A stretch of 64,000 bases of DNA, from assembly GCF_017357385.1 (NCBI RefSeq), contig NZ_CP071636.1, positions 186,001 through 250,000 of the forward strand. The letters run 5' to 3'. Source of the DNA: Rhizobium sp. NZLR1. Lineage in GTDB: Bacteria; Pseudomonadota; Alphaproteobacteria; Rhizobiales; Rhizobiaceae. The notes beneath the pieces are model-generated. The model did no database searches. It was not told where the DNA came from and saw only the letters and a program-made list of their open reading frames with translations. The position numbers and the translations under genes are program-made. Position 1 is the first letter of the stretch, and every line of letters starts with the position of its first letter. Of this stretch, positions 45,164 to 53,714 are shown in pieces.

Positions 45164-46576
45164 TTATCGCCGGCCGCCGCCGCCACGGCCACCGCCGCCA
45201 CCACCACCACGGCCACCGCCACCACGGCCACCACCGTGGGATACTGGAGGGCGGGAGCGCTGTGGCGCGGCGCGCGGCGCAGAGCGCTGTTGGCCGCCCA
45301 TGCTCTGCGCACCCCGCTTCGAAGAAACCGCTTCCCGGCGGCCGGATTGGACATTGCCAAGCGCACTCGGCTGCCGGTTGCGATTGTCGGACCTGGCGGC
45401 CATTTGCGGTTTTTTGGCTTTCTGCGCAGGCCTTGCGGCCGGCTTGTTCGGGCGATTGGCCGACTTCGCGGGGCGCGCGTCGGGGCGTGACGCCCCCGGA
45501 CGATTGGCCGCGTTCGGCGCTCCGGGTCGCGGCTTTTCCTTCAGCCCCTGCACCGTTCCCTTCCGGATATCGTCGGCGCGGGCGCCGACATCACGCGTGC
45601 CCGTCCTCTGGCTTGCATTTATTTCGGACGCTCTGTTGCGCAACTGATTGCGATTGTCGGCCTGCAATCCGGATTTGATCGACGAACGGTCCAGCTTGGC
45701 AAGTTGGTCCTTGCCGATGCTCATTTTGCTGCGGTCGACATTCGACCAATCGACATCGTTAAACTTCATCTTCCCGTTGAAATTTCGACCGTTCAGGCAA
45801 TTGTTGCAGTCGATGTCGACGTCACCACCGCCCCAGCGACCTCCCCACACACCCCAGTCGTCCCAGTTCACGATGGCGGCAAAGGCGACCCCGGTTACCG
45901 CGCCGGCAAAGAAAGCGGCTCCGGGATAGTAATAATTGTCGTACGGCTCCGGATAGTAGGAGATCGGTTCAGAAGCATAGCCCGGCTCGTAAAGCATCTC
46001 CGGCGGATATTGCGGGATATAGATTTTTTCCGGATCGGTCGGACGGATGATGACATTGTCGTTTTCCGTAACGACCGTCACCTTGTCATCCGTCTTGATG
46101 ATGTTTTTTGCCACCGCTTCGTCGCGAAGTTGCTGAATGGCAATCAGCACATCCTTCTGCTGATTGGTGAGCGCATCGGCAAGCGATTGGGTCCAATCGA
46201 GATCCTCGCTCATCATCTTGACGATATCGGGGTAGTTGAGCAACGAGACGACGCTGCCGTCCCAGTCGCTTTTGGGCTTGAGGTCGGCATTCTTCTTTTT
46301 CGTATCCAGAAAACGCTGGGCTTCGATGATCTGCAAGGGAAACAGCGAGGCGGCCGAAATCGCCGCGACCAGTTCGTCCGGATAGAGCGCGATCCGCGCC
46401 ACGAGCACTTCAAGTTCATCGTCTGAAAGGAGTGTCGCCGTGGACTGTTCTGCATCCGCCTGGTTGGGCGCCGCAGCTGGTGCAGGAGCCTGCGCTCTGA
46501 CAGGAAGTGCCGGCTGCAACGCGATGATCGCCAAGGTCGACAACCCAACCAGCAGCTTGCGGGAAACTCTATTCAT
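45164..46576 (-). CDS. DUF3300 family exported protein with Gly/Arg-rich tail
   Basis: 470 residues. A signal peptide (cleavage near VRAQA) is followed by the DUF3300 domain (about 45-290: LVARIALYPDELVAAISAAS; WTQSLADALTNQQKDVLIAI; IYIPQYPPEMLYEPGYA). A basic, Asn/Arg/Pro/Ala-rich linker follows, and the last 25 or so residues are almost only Gly and Arg. The start at 46576 is chosen because it directly precedes the signal peptide. Periplasmic or outer surface; function unknown. First gene of a two-gene unit with DUF2950. Confidence 0.9.
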   Translation of the reverse strand: MNRVSRKLLVGLSTLAIIALQPALPVRAQAPAPAAAPNQADAEQSTATLLSDDELEVLVARIALYPDELVAAISAASLFPLQIIEAQRFLDTKKKNADLKPKSDWDGSVVSLLNYPDIVKMMSEDLDWTQSLADALTNQQKDVLIAIQQLRDEAVAKNIIKTDDKVTVVTENDNVIIRPTDPEKIYIPQYPPEMLYEPGYASEPISYYPEPYDNYYYPGAAFFAGAVTGVAFAAIVNWDDWGVWGGRWGGGDVDIDCNNCLNGRNFNGKMKFNDVDWSNVDRSKMSIGKDQLAKLDRSSIKSGLQADNRNQLRNRASEINASQRTGTRDVGARADDIRKGTVQGLKEKPRPGAPNAANRPGASRPDARPAKSANRPNKPAARPAQKAKKPQMAARSDNRNRQPSALGNVQSGRREAVSSKRGAQSMGGQQRSAPRAAPQRSRPPVSHGGGRGGGGRGGGGGGGRGGGGRR

Positions 46577-46617
46577 CGCACAAGGACCTCCCTTTAATCG
46601 TTGAATGGCAGAAGCGT

Positions 46618-46929
46618 TCACCGCAGTTTCGGACTAACTGGCGTCCGCCTGAGCATCACAATTTTCGATTGTGCTATCGCTTCCCTCATCTCTTTCAGCA
46701 ATGCGTCGACCAAGCCTGCATATTCCAGCCGCCGCGCCTCCCTTACGGCGTCAGACAGCTGTTCGACATGCGCCAATGCCTGCGCCGCCGCAGCGAGATC
46801 CTCGCACATGCTGTGAAAGGCCTCGTTTACGTAGAAAAGTCGCTGCACGAGCCTTGCCTGGTCGGGAAAATGAGCTTCTGCCGCTTCGAGGGCGGACAAA
46901 TATGTCGAACCACTTTCTCCCGACACCAT
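46618..46929 (-). CDS. Small helical conserved hypothetical protein
   Basis: 103 residues, all-helical and charged, without signal peptide. The pattern LSALEAAEAHFPDQARLVQR, then FHSMCEDLAAAAQAL and YAGLVDALLKEMREAI resembles a family of short proteins seen across proteobacteria whose members share an F-x-x-x-C/L-E-D-Y/L core. The start at 46929 is an ATG after a G-rich site; an in-frame GTG five codons earlier is possible. It lies 41 bases upstream of the DUF3300 gene and may be cotranscribed with it. Confidence 0.65.
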   Translation of the reverse strand: MVSGESGSTYLSALEAAEAHFPDQARLVQRLFYVNEAFHSMCEDLAAAAQALAHVEQLSDAVREARRLEYAGLVDALLKEMREAIAQSKIVMLRRTPVSPKLR

Positions 46930-47249
46930 CTCCGCCCCCGCCACCGAACTGCGCCAGCAGATACGGAACTATATATCAGGCGAACCGCCTCAAGACGTAA
47001 AATACGCGATCCTACGCTCGCCGGCGCTCGAATCGATTTGCGCATTCGACAACCAAGCCATGGAACGGGATGCATCTGCCTATCCGGCGTTTTTCCGTCC
47101 CACTCCGGCAATCCACTCAGGCAGATCGGCTGGGGACGCCCCGATAGAGATTACGCGATGCTACGGGTCTTTGCGCCGAAAGGGGCCTACTATCCAATCC
47201 TCGCTTGCGATCAAGATGGCTCGGGCAGACCAAGCCAGAAGGGGGATCC
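46930..47249. other. Divergent promoter region, nothing else recognised
   Basis: 320 bases between the small helical gene (minus) and the DUF3302 operon (plus). No RNA gene, repeat or known operator was recognised; it must hold both promoters. Confidence 0.4.
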
Positions 47250-47591
47250 GTGTTTCTCGACTATTTTGCCTTGGGCGTCTTGGTCTTCGTCGTGGTCACC
47301 CTTTTCTACGCCGTGATTGCAATTCACGACATTCCCCACCTGATGGCCAAGGCACGAAACCACCCCCATCAGGACGCGATACACGTTGCAGGATGGGTCA
47401 GCCTCTTCACGCTCCACGTGATCTGGCCGTTTCTGTTCATTTGGGCAACGCTTTACCGCGAAGACAGGGGCTGGGGCATCCGGCAGGACGGAAAGTTATC
47501 GGCGGAAGCTGAGGCGAATGCGGAAATTGCTCGTCTCCATGCAAGAATCGCCGAGCTCGAGACAAAGACGCCGGAGAAGGAGAACGCCTGA
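47250..47591 (+). CDS. DUF3302 inner-membrane protein (YiaW-like)
   Basis: 113 residues from a GTG preceded by AAGGGGG. Two membrane helices (about 5-27 and 45-65; FLDYFALGVLVFVVVTLFYA) surround the conserved IAIHDIPHLMAKARNHPHQD, and a charged coiled tail follows (ARLHARIAELETKTPEKENA). This is DUF3302, encoded beside an HlyD-type protein in E. coli (yiaW-yiaV). It overlaps the next gene by one base. Function unknown; it probably partners the HlyD-like protein. Confidence 0.88.
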   Translation: MFLDYFALGVLVFVVVTLFYAVIAIHDIPHLMAKARNHPHQDAIHVAGWVSLFTLHVIWPFLFIWATLYREDRGWGIRQDGKLSAEAEANAEIARLHARIAELETKTPEKENA

Positions 47592-48748
47592 TGGATCTGC
47601 TCCTCATACTCACCTACGCCGCGATCTGCTGGGCAGTCTTTAAAATATTCAGGATCCCTGTGAACCAGTGGACGCTCGCAACCGCGGTCCTTGGAGGGAT
47701 CTTCCTCATTTCTACCCTGCTGCTGCTGATGAGCTACAACCATCCCTATTCAGGCGACGGTCGCATCTACTTCACCTCGGCTCCGGTCATTCCCGTCGTC
47801 GGAGGCCAGGTCGTCGAGGTCCCGGTGACAGCGAATGCGCCGTTGAAAAAAGGCGACATTCTTTTTCGCATAGATCCGAGGCCCTACCAGTTCACCGTCG
47901 ATCAGAAGAATGCCGCGCTCGCCGAAGCCAAGCAGTCCGTCCTGCAATTGAAAGCGGCCATGGATGCAGCCAATTCAGGGGTCACGGGCGCAGAGGCCTC
48001 GAGGGACAGGTCGCAGCAGGCCTTTGAGAAATTCCAGCAGTCGAACGAGAATGCGAAGTCGAGCGGCAAGGGCGCCGTCTTTTCCGAACTTGAGGTCGAG
48101 AACCGGCGCGGCATCTACCTGACTTCGCAGGCTGCGGTCGACACGGCCATCGCCCAAGCAGTGCAGGCGAGACTTGCCTATGAGTCAGAGATCAACGGAA
48201 CCAACCCGACAGTTGCAAGGCTGCAAGCGGAATTGAACAACGCCGAATACGAACTCGACCAGACGGTCGTGCGGGCTCCGACCGATGGCTACGTCACGCA
48301 GGTTTTCCTCCGCCCCGGAATGATGGCCAACCCTCTGCCCTTGCGGCCGGTCATGGTCTTCATCGACAGCCAGGACCGCATGCTGGCGGCAGCTTTCATC
48401 CAGAACTCGCTGCAGCGAGTGCGCGTCGGCGATGAAGCGGAGGTCTCCTTCAGAGCCGTGCCCGGCAAGATATTCAAGGCCCGGGTGCAGGGGGTCATCG
48501 ATGTGATGGCACAGGGCCAACTCCAGCCGAGCGGTGCGCTGATCGATCCGCAATCGCCCGAGCGCATATCGCCCGGGCAAACGCTGGCTCAGATCGAGTT
48601 GCTCGAAAACACAGACGATTATCAACTACCGGGCGGCGTCGTCGCCGATGTCGCGGTCTACACCCACCATTGGCACCACGTCGCAGTCCTTCGCAAGGTC
48701 CTGTTGCGGATGAGCAGCTGGATGAACTTCGTGTTCCTCGAACACTAA
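47591..48748 (+). CDS. HlyD/EmrA-family membrane fusion protein (YiaV-like)
   Basis: 385 residues. Two N-terminal hydrophobic segments (about 3-18 and 30-50) precede a lipoyl/biotinyl-like half (APVIPVVGGQVVEVPVTANA; GDILFRIDPRPYQF), a coiled-coil hairpin (about 105-215), the second lipoyl half (QTVVRAPTDGYVTQVFLRPG) and a beta-barrel. No outer-membrane channel or dedicated pump is nearby; the DUF3302 protein is the constant partner. Periplasmic adaptor in efflux is inferred. Confidence 0.9.
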   Translation: MDLLLILTYAAICWAVFKIFRIPVNQWTLATAVLGGIFLISTLLLLMSYNHPYSGDGRIYFTSAPVIPVVGGQVVEVPVTANAPLKKGDILFRIDPRPYQFTVDQKNAALAEAKQSVLQLKAAMDAANSGVTGAEASRDRSQQAFEKFQQSNENAKSSGKGAVFSELEVENRRGIYLTSQAAVDTAIAQAVQARLAYESEINGTNPTVARLQAELNNAEYELDQTVVRAPTDGYVTQVFLRPGMMANPLPLRPVMVFIDSQDRMLAAAFIQNSLQRVRVGDEAEVSFRAVPGKIFKARVQGVIDVMAQGQLQPSGALIDPQSPERISPGQTLAQIELLENTDDYQLPGGVVADVAVYTHHWHHVAVLRKVLLRMSSWMNFVFLEH

Positions 48749-48850
48749 CGGCATGTCCCGCAGAAACCCTGCGTCGGTTTGCGCCGCAATACCAAGATCC
48801 GACGCGCGCCGAGCGGGCAAGGGCCAACGGCAAGGGATAAGGAGCCAGTG

Positions 48851-50569
48851 GTGATAGGAAGTCTTCCCATGTTGCGGGGCCTTGCCGGCTTCAACAGAGC
48901 CTGGCTCCGCAGTGACATTCCGGCCGGCCTGTCGATCGCAGCCGTTGGTTTGCCGAGCGCCATCGCCTACCCCGCCATCGCCGGTTTGCCCCCTGAGACG
49001 GGCATCTATGCCAGCATCGTCGCGCCGATCGCCTATGCGATCTTTGGACCTTCCCGGCTCTTGGTCGTCGGGCCCGACGCCGCGACCATGACCGTGCTGG
49101 CGGCCGCCATGGGTGCGATCATCGCAACTGGACCGGCGGCGACCGATACCGACAGGATCGCCATCGCGTCGGCCCTTGCCCTCGGTGTCGGTGTCTGCTG
49201 CATTGCTGCAAGGTTGTTGAGGCTCGGTGTTCTCGCGAGCTTTCTGTCGCGTCCCATTCTGGTGGGGTTCTTCGCCGGCGTGTCGCTGTCGATCCTTGTC
49301 GGACAAATCGGCCGCTTCACAGGGCTCAAGATTGAATCGGATGGGTTGATCCCGCCACTCGTCGAGCTCCTCGCCAAGAGCAGTCTGATCCATTGGCCTT
49401 CGCTCCTTCTCGGCCTCATCATGTTCGCGTTGTTATGGGTCGTCCGGGCCTTCCATTTCAGAGTTCCGGGCCCTGTTCTGGTGGTCGTCCTCTCGGTTGT
49501 TCTCTCTGCGATCTTCGACTTCCAAGGCCGGGGTATCGCGGTTGTCGGTGACATCCCGAGCGGGCTGCCGAGCCTGTCCCTGCCCGCATTGCATCGGATG
49601 CCTCTCGATAAGATCGTGCTCGGTTCAGCCGCCATCTTTCTCGTCAGCTTCGGCGCCGGCATCGTCGCGGCAAGAAGCTTCGCTTCGCGAACCGGAGAGG
49701 AGGTCGACGCCAATCAGGAATTGATCGGACTTGGTGCTGCCAATATTGCACCCGCCCTCTTCGGCTCGTTTCCGGTCAGCGTTTCGGATTCGCGAACCGC
49801 GATAAACCTGTCGACGGGCGGCGTCTCGCAGGCCGCGGGACTGGTATCGGCAGCGACCCTGATTGCCGCTCTTGTTTTCCTTCACAGTGCCTTGCGGATA
49901 CTTCCCATTCCGGCGCTGGCGGCAATCCTTGCAACGGCGGCGATCAGCCTCATCGATGTTCACGAACTGAAGAAGATCTGGCGTGTCAGCCGGATGGAAT
50001 TCATCTTTGCGCTGATCGCCATGTGGGGTGCGATCAGCTTTGGGGTCCTCAACGGCGTGGTCGTCGCTGTTGCGGCGACTTTCGCCTATCTGCTGCGTCA
50101 GACGATGTTCCCGCGCGACGGTCTTCTCGGCCGCATCGAGGGACGGCATGGCTTCTTTGATCTTCGCCGGTTTCCGGAAGCCCGCTCGGTCGAGGGCGCG
50201 GCCGTCTTTGCCATTCAGGGCAGCATTCTGTTTTACAACGCCGACTACCTGCGCATGCGGCTGACATCGGTGGCAAAGGAGCTCGCTGTCGGGACCAGAT
50301 GCCTCGTGCTGGATGCGAGCGCGATCACGCATATCGACAGCACCGGCGCAACGGCACTGGAGGCCGTGGCCGAGCTCCTTGCGCAGCGGAACATCATCTT
50401 CGCGATTGCTGACCTCAGCGAAGAGAGCCGCGGCATTCTCGAACGCGCCGGCGTCATCAAGGCGATCGGAGCCGACAATCTTTTCAACGGCAGGGAAGAA
50501 GCCCTGCGAACGCTGATCGGCGATTTCGATCAGACCGGGACGGCAGCTTCGGAAGCCAACGTACCTTAA
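48851..50569 (+). CDS. SulP-family inorganic anion transporter with STAS domain
   Basis: 572 residues from a GTG with AAGGAG at 48839-48844; earlier in-frame codons (GTG 48848, ATG 48779) are possible. Membrane part: GLSIAAVGLPSAIAYPAIAG, then LPPETGIYASIVAPIAYAIF, the SulP signature region, and about 12-14 helices in all. The C-terminal STAS domain (about 435-550) has LVLDASAITHIDSTGATALE. Transports sulfate, bicarbonate or a related anion; the substrate is not predictable. 102 bases after the HlyD-like gene and 17 before ppk2, so part of the same operon. Confidence 0.92.
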   Translation: MIGSLPMLRGLAGFNRAWLRSDIPAGLSIAAVGLPSAIAYPAIAGLPPETGIYASIVAPIAYAIFGPSRLLVVGPDAATMTVLAAAMGAIIATGPAATDTDRIAIASALALGVGVCCIAARLLRLGVLASFLSRPILVGFFAGVSLSILVGQIGRFTGLKIESDGLIPPLVELLAKSSLIHWPSLLLGLIMFALLWVVRAFHFRVPGPVLVVVLSVVLSAIFDFQGRGIAVVGDIPSGLPSLSLPALHRMPLDKIVLGSAAIFLVSFGAGIVAARSFASRTGEEVDANQELIGLGAANIAPALFGSFPVSVSDSRTAINLSTGGVSQAAGLVSAATLIAALVFLHSALRILPIPALAAILATAAISLIDVHELKKIWRVSRMEFIFALIAMWGAISFGVLNGVVVAVAATFAYLLRQTMFPRDGLLGRIEGRHGFFDLRRFPEARSVEGAAVFAIQGSILFYNADYLRMRLTSVAKELAVGTRCLVLDASAITHIDSTGATALEAVAELLAQRNIIFAIADLSEESRGILERAGVIKAIGADNLFNGREEALRTLIGDFDQTGTAASEANVP

Positions 50570-50586
50570 GCACAGGAGGGAGAGCC

Positions 50587-51429
50587 ATGGACGAGAATTA
50601 CGAACCGAGCCAGATCGATGTGAAAACCGACAATGGCGGCAAGGACAAAAAGAAAAAGAAGTCGTGGGATTATGAAAAAGAAATCGGCCGCATGCAGGTG
50701 GAGCTTGCGCATCTGCAAGCCTGGGTGAAGAAATCCGGTGCGAGGATTGTCATCATCTTCGAAGGACGCGACGCCGCCGGCAAGGGCGGCATGATCAAGC
50801 GGATAACGGAAAAGGTCAGTCCGCGCGTTTTCCGCGTCGTGGCGCTGCCCGCTCCGACCGATCGCGAGAAATCACAGATCTATATGCAGCGATACATCGC
50901 CCATCTGCCGGCAGCCGGCGAGATCGTGATTTTCGACCGCAGCTGGTATAACCGTGCCGGCGTCGACCGCGTCATGGGTTTCTGCAGCGAAAAGAAGGCA
51001 GAGCGCTTTCTTGAATTAGCGCCTCGCTTCGAGGCTTCGATCGTCGAAAGCGGCGTTGTTCTGCTGAAATATTTCCTCACGGTCGGCGAGGAGGAACAGG
51101 AGCGTCGTTTCAAGCGTCGGATCGACGACCCGCTGCGGCAATGGAAGCTGAGCCCGATGGATGTCGAATCCTATCAGCGCTGGTGGGATTATACGCGCGC
51201 CTATGACGCGATGCTGCGGATGACCGATACAAATCACGCACCGTGGTGGATTGTGCCGTCGGACGACAAGAAACGTGCGCGGATCAACTGCATCTCGCAC
51301 ATCCTGCAATCCATCCCTTATGAACGCGTCAAGTTTAATGCGCCGGATCTCAAAAAACGCCAGAAGCGGCCGGCCGACTTCGTGGACGATCACAGCATCC
51401 GACATGTCGTGCCCGACGTCACGCCATAA
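50587..51429 (+). CDS. ppk2: Polyphosphate kinase 2
   Basis: 280 residues. Walker A EGRDAAGKGG begins near residue 59, and the Walker B/lid region VIFDRSWYNRAGVDR lies at about 114-128 (Asp117). The single-domain length is that of class I PPK2, which uses polyphosphate to phosphorylate nucleoside diphosphates. A Lys-rich N-terminal stretch (20-25) precedes the core. Strong AGGAGGG ribosome site. Lies 17 bases after the SulP gene and 29 before the AI-2E family gene. Confidence 0.95.
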   Translation: MDENYEPSQIDVKTDNGGKDKKKKKSWDYEKEIGRMQVELAHLQAWVKKSGARIVIIFEGRDAAGKGGMIKRITEKVSPRVFRVVALPAPTDREKSQIYMQRYIAHLPAAGEIVIFDRSWYNRAGVDRVMGFCSEKKAERFLELAPRFEASIVESGVVLLKYFLTVGEEEQERRFKRRIDDPLRQWKLSPMDVESYQRWWDYTRAYDAMLRMTDTNHAPWWIVPSDDKKRARINCISHILQSIPYERVKFNAPDLKKRQKRPADFVDDHSIRHVVPDVTP

Positions 51430-51458
51430 ACAAAACGAGCCTGGAACTGGCGGGCGCG

Positions 51459-52571
51459 ATGATGGACAGATCAGCCGAGACGACGACGCAAAGCAGCGAG
51501 GCCGGACAGGTTTCGATAGAGGCGAAAGTTAGCGATCTGGTTCGATTGGGCATCATCGGGCTTTTTACCTACTGGACCATGGTTCTCATCGCGCCCTTCG
51601 CACTCATCGTCATCTGGTCGGCCATTCTTGCGGTCGCACTGTTCCCGATGTTCGAAGCGCTCACGCGGCTGATCGGAAACAGACCGAGAATTGCGGCGAC
51701 GGTCATTGTCGTCGGCTGTCTTGTCCTGATCATCGCACCGCTGGGCCTCGTTGCCGTCAATTTTGCCGATGCCGCGCAGGCGTTGATCGGCAAGTTGTGG
51801 ACAGGAAACGTCACGCTCCCCTCCGCCCCGGCGGCGGTGCGGGAATGGCCGATCGTCGGCGAGCGAATCCATGACACATGGAACCAGATTGCCGGTGACC
51901 TGGCCTCCACCATCGTCAAGTTTCAGGCGCCCATTCGTGAGGTCATGGGCGTTGTTGTTGCAAAGCTCGCCTCGGTTGGCGGCGGCCTGTTGAGCTTTGT
52001 CGTATCGATCATGCTTTCCGGCCTGCTTCTGACAAGGGCGGCGCGCTTGGCGACAGCAATTCAGGCGCTGGCGAGCCGGGTCGGCGGGGACAGAGGTGTC
52101 GGCTTTGCCCGGCTGGCCGGAACGACCGTGCGAAACGTATCGCGCGGTGTCATCGGCGTTGCCTTTCTGCAGACCTTGCTTTGCGGTTTGTGTTTCGCCG
52201 TCTTTGGCATGCCGGCGCGCGGCGCGCTGACTTTTCTGGTCTTCATGCTCTGCGTGATGCAGCTCGGGCCCGGCCTGGTGCTCCTGCCCGCCATCATCTG
52301 GGCCTGGTTCTCCTGGTCTCCCGTCACCGCCTTCGTCTTTACCTGCATTGCGGTCCCCATCACGCTCATCGACAACATCTTGAAGCCGATCCTGATGTCT
52401 AGGGGCCTCTCGACTCCCATGCCGATCATACTAATCGGCGTGATAGGAGGCACCCTATCATACGGTCTGCTGGGGCTATTTTTGGGACCGATCGTCCTGA
52501 GTGTCTTCTATGAACTTCTGAGAGCCTGGGCATGGCCATCAGATGCACCAGACGGATCGAACGCGGCTTGA
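51459..52571 (+). CDS. AI-2E family transporter (PerM/YdiK-like)
   Basis: 370 residues with about eight membrane helices. GLFTYWTMVLIAPFALIVIW opens the membrane part, and the C-terminal family signature PITLIDNILKPILMSRGLST, then PMPIILIGVIGGTLSYGLLG, is clear. These proteins export small signals or metabolites, or work as Na+/H+ antiporters in some bacteria; the specificity is open. Last gene of the 47.2-52.6 kb operon. Confidence 0.9.
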   Translation: MMDRSAETTTQSSEAGQVSIEAKVSDLVRLGIIGLFTYWTMVLIAPFALIVIWSAILAVALFPMFEALTRLIGNRPRIAATVIVVGCLVLIIAPLGLVAVNFADAAQALIGKLWTGNVTLPSAPAAVREWPIVGERIHDTWNQIAGDLASTIVKFQAPIREVMGVVVAKLASVGGGLLSFVVSIMLSGLLLTRAARLATAIQALASRVGGDRGVGFARLAGTTVRNVSRGVIGVAFLQTLLCGLCFAVFGMPARGALTFLVFMLCVMQLGPGLVLLPAIIWAWFSWSPVTAFVFTCIAVPITLIDNILKPILMSRGLSTPMPIILIGVIGGTLSYGLLGLFLGPIVLSVFYELLRAWAWPSDAPDGSNAA

Positions 52572-52664
52572 AATCAGTCGGCCCAAACAGATTCTGACGT
52601 CGTGCGACGGCTTAGATGAAATATCTCCGTCTGTTCGATGAACGCTCTCGGGTGTTCTCCGTGT

Positions 52665-52871
52665 TCAGTCTTTGGTGCAATAGACGACGACCTCTTGCTC
52701 TATTTCGCGGCAGACTTGTTCGTACTCGTTGATCAGCGTCTGTTGCCTTGGATGCTGCCTTCGGAAGCGGTCCAGAGCATTGGCGGCAAGATCATAAGCC
52801 TCAAAAATCTCGCCCAGCGCCTCACTGGCCTGATCGGCCAAATCAGGACGGAACTCGGGGAGCCTCAGCAT
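52665..52871 (-). CDS. Small helical hypothetical protein
   Basis: 68 residues starting MLRLPEFRPDLADQASEALG, with a strong GGAGG site a few bases before the ATG (52871); longer in-frame starts have no such site. All-helical and acidic (EIFEAYDLAANALDRFRRQH; NEYEQVCREIEQEVVVYC). No signal peptide or membrane segment. Function unknown. Lies between the AI-2E operon and the channel gene. Confidence 0.65.
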   Translation of the reverse strand: MLRLPEFRPDLADQASEALGEIFEAYDLAANALDRFRRQHPRQQTLINEYEQVCREIEQEVVVYCTKD

Positions 52872-53121
52872 CAATTTCCTCCGTCCACACTCTTTGCCCA
52901 TCGATTAGCTCCGCACTCACGTCCGCAAGGTGCCCGAACTGCATGAACATCAGATCGTTCCCGCGCAGATCCATGCAATTTCAAAATGGAAGGTTCGGCC
53001 GGGCCGCTTTGGGATCGACGCGTCGGCCGTCGAAGGGATGTACGGTGAACGCCGAGATACAAGCACGAAAAAACCGTCCCTTTATTTGGCCCAACAGATA
53101 GCAGCCGCAGCCGCATCGGTA

Positions 53122-53457
53122 TCAGGGCTCATCTGGTTGGTATCTCCCATTCCGGCTGTCTTGATCGGTTGCGCTCAAGGCCTTCACGGTGACAGCCGCA
53201 ACGACGCCGGTCAGCACGATTCCGGCAAAACCGATCACCAGGGCAAACATCCGAGCCGACAGATGTTTGGGCGTAAAATCACCATATCCGATGGTAAGGC
53301 CGGTCACAAAGGTGAAGTAGAGGGCTTCGTCGATCCTCCAATTCTCGATGCGCCATATTGCCAGGCCAGAAACGATCATTACCGACACGATGCCGGACAG
53401 GATTGGCCAAATGATACGAAGCTGCTGGGCGAGCGCAATGAAGAACAGACGTCTCAT
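53122..53457 (-). CDS. Two-transmembrane potassium channel protein
   Basis: 111 residues. First helix about 14-35 (IIWPILSGIVSVMIVSGLAI), pore helix and selectivity filter TIGYGD at 55-60 (FTFVTGLTIGYGDFTP), second helix about 68-92. This is the KcsA-like minimal pore, lacking RCK or cyclic-nucleotide domains. The start at 53457 is the nearest ATG; GTG codons upstream (at about 53505 and 53493) with AAAGG-like sites would extend the N-terminus. Tetrameric inner-membrane channel predicted. Confidence 0.88.
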   Translation of the reverse strand: MRRLFFIALAQQLRIIWPILSGIVSVMIVSGLAIWRIENWRIDEALYFTFVTGLTIGYGDFTPKHLSARMFALVIGFAGIVLTGVVAAVTVKALSATDQDSRNGRYQPDEP

Positions 53458-53524
53458 TTGCCTGGCGCCGGGCTCATCGCCTTTTCCTACTGGCACGATT
53501 TCCACCTTTCTGCAGTTCAGCCGC

Positions 53525-53554
53525 GTGTGAGCGGTTTCCGGAGGACATGATGCT
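53525..53554 (+). repeat. Partial palindromic repeat, family B (copy 2)
   Basis: GTGTGAGCGGTTTCC at 53525-53539, then CATGATGCT at 53546-53554, matching the right half of the element at 22070-22117; the left arm is missing. Confidence 0.5.
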
Positions 53555-53567
53555 ATAACTATTAACG

Positions 53568-53612
53568 TAGAACAGGATTCAGGCCGACCTGACCTACAAC
53601 CATCCTGTTCTA
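53568..53612 (+). repeat. Palindromic repeat, family C (copy 3)
   Basis: Perfect 11-bp arms TAGAACAGGAT (53568-53578) and ATCCTGTTCTA (53602-53612), with GGCCGACCTGACCTACAA between them. It follows partial family B, as at 22.1 kb. Lies between the channel gene and the 3' end of the cax gene. Confidence 0.8.
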
Positions 53613-53714
53613 GAGCGTCGTTTGCGCGTCGGGAAAGATGCACGGCGCTGTCGAGCATCGCGGAACCCTTATCGCACCGCATCGGGCTCGGGCATCATTC
53701 CACTGCAGCCGACG

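Noticed and set aside
53560..53714. Search for a tRNA or integrase attachment site near the repeats.
   Set aside because: No T-loop consensus or cloverleaf could be drawn; the palindromes explain the symmetry.
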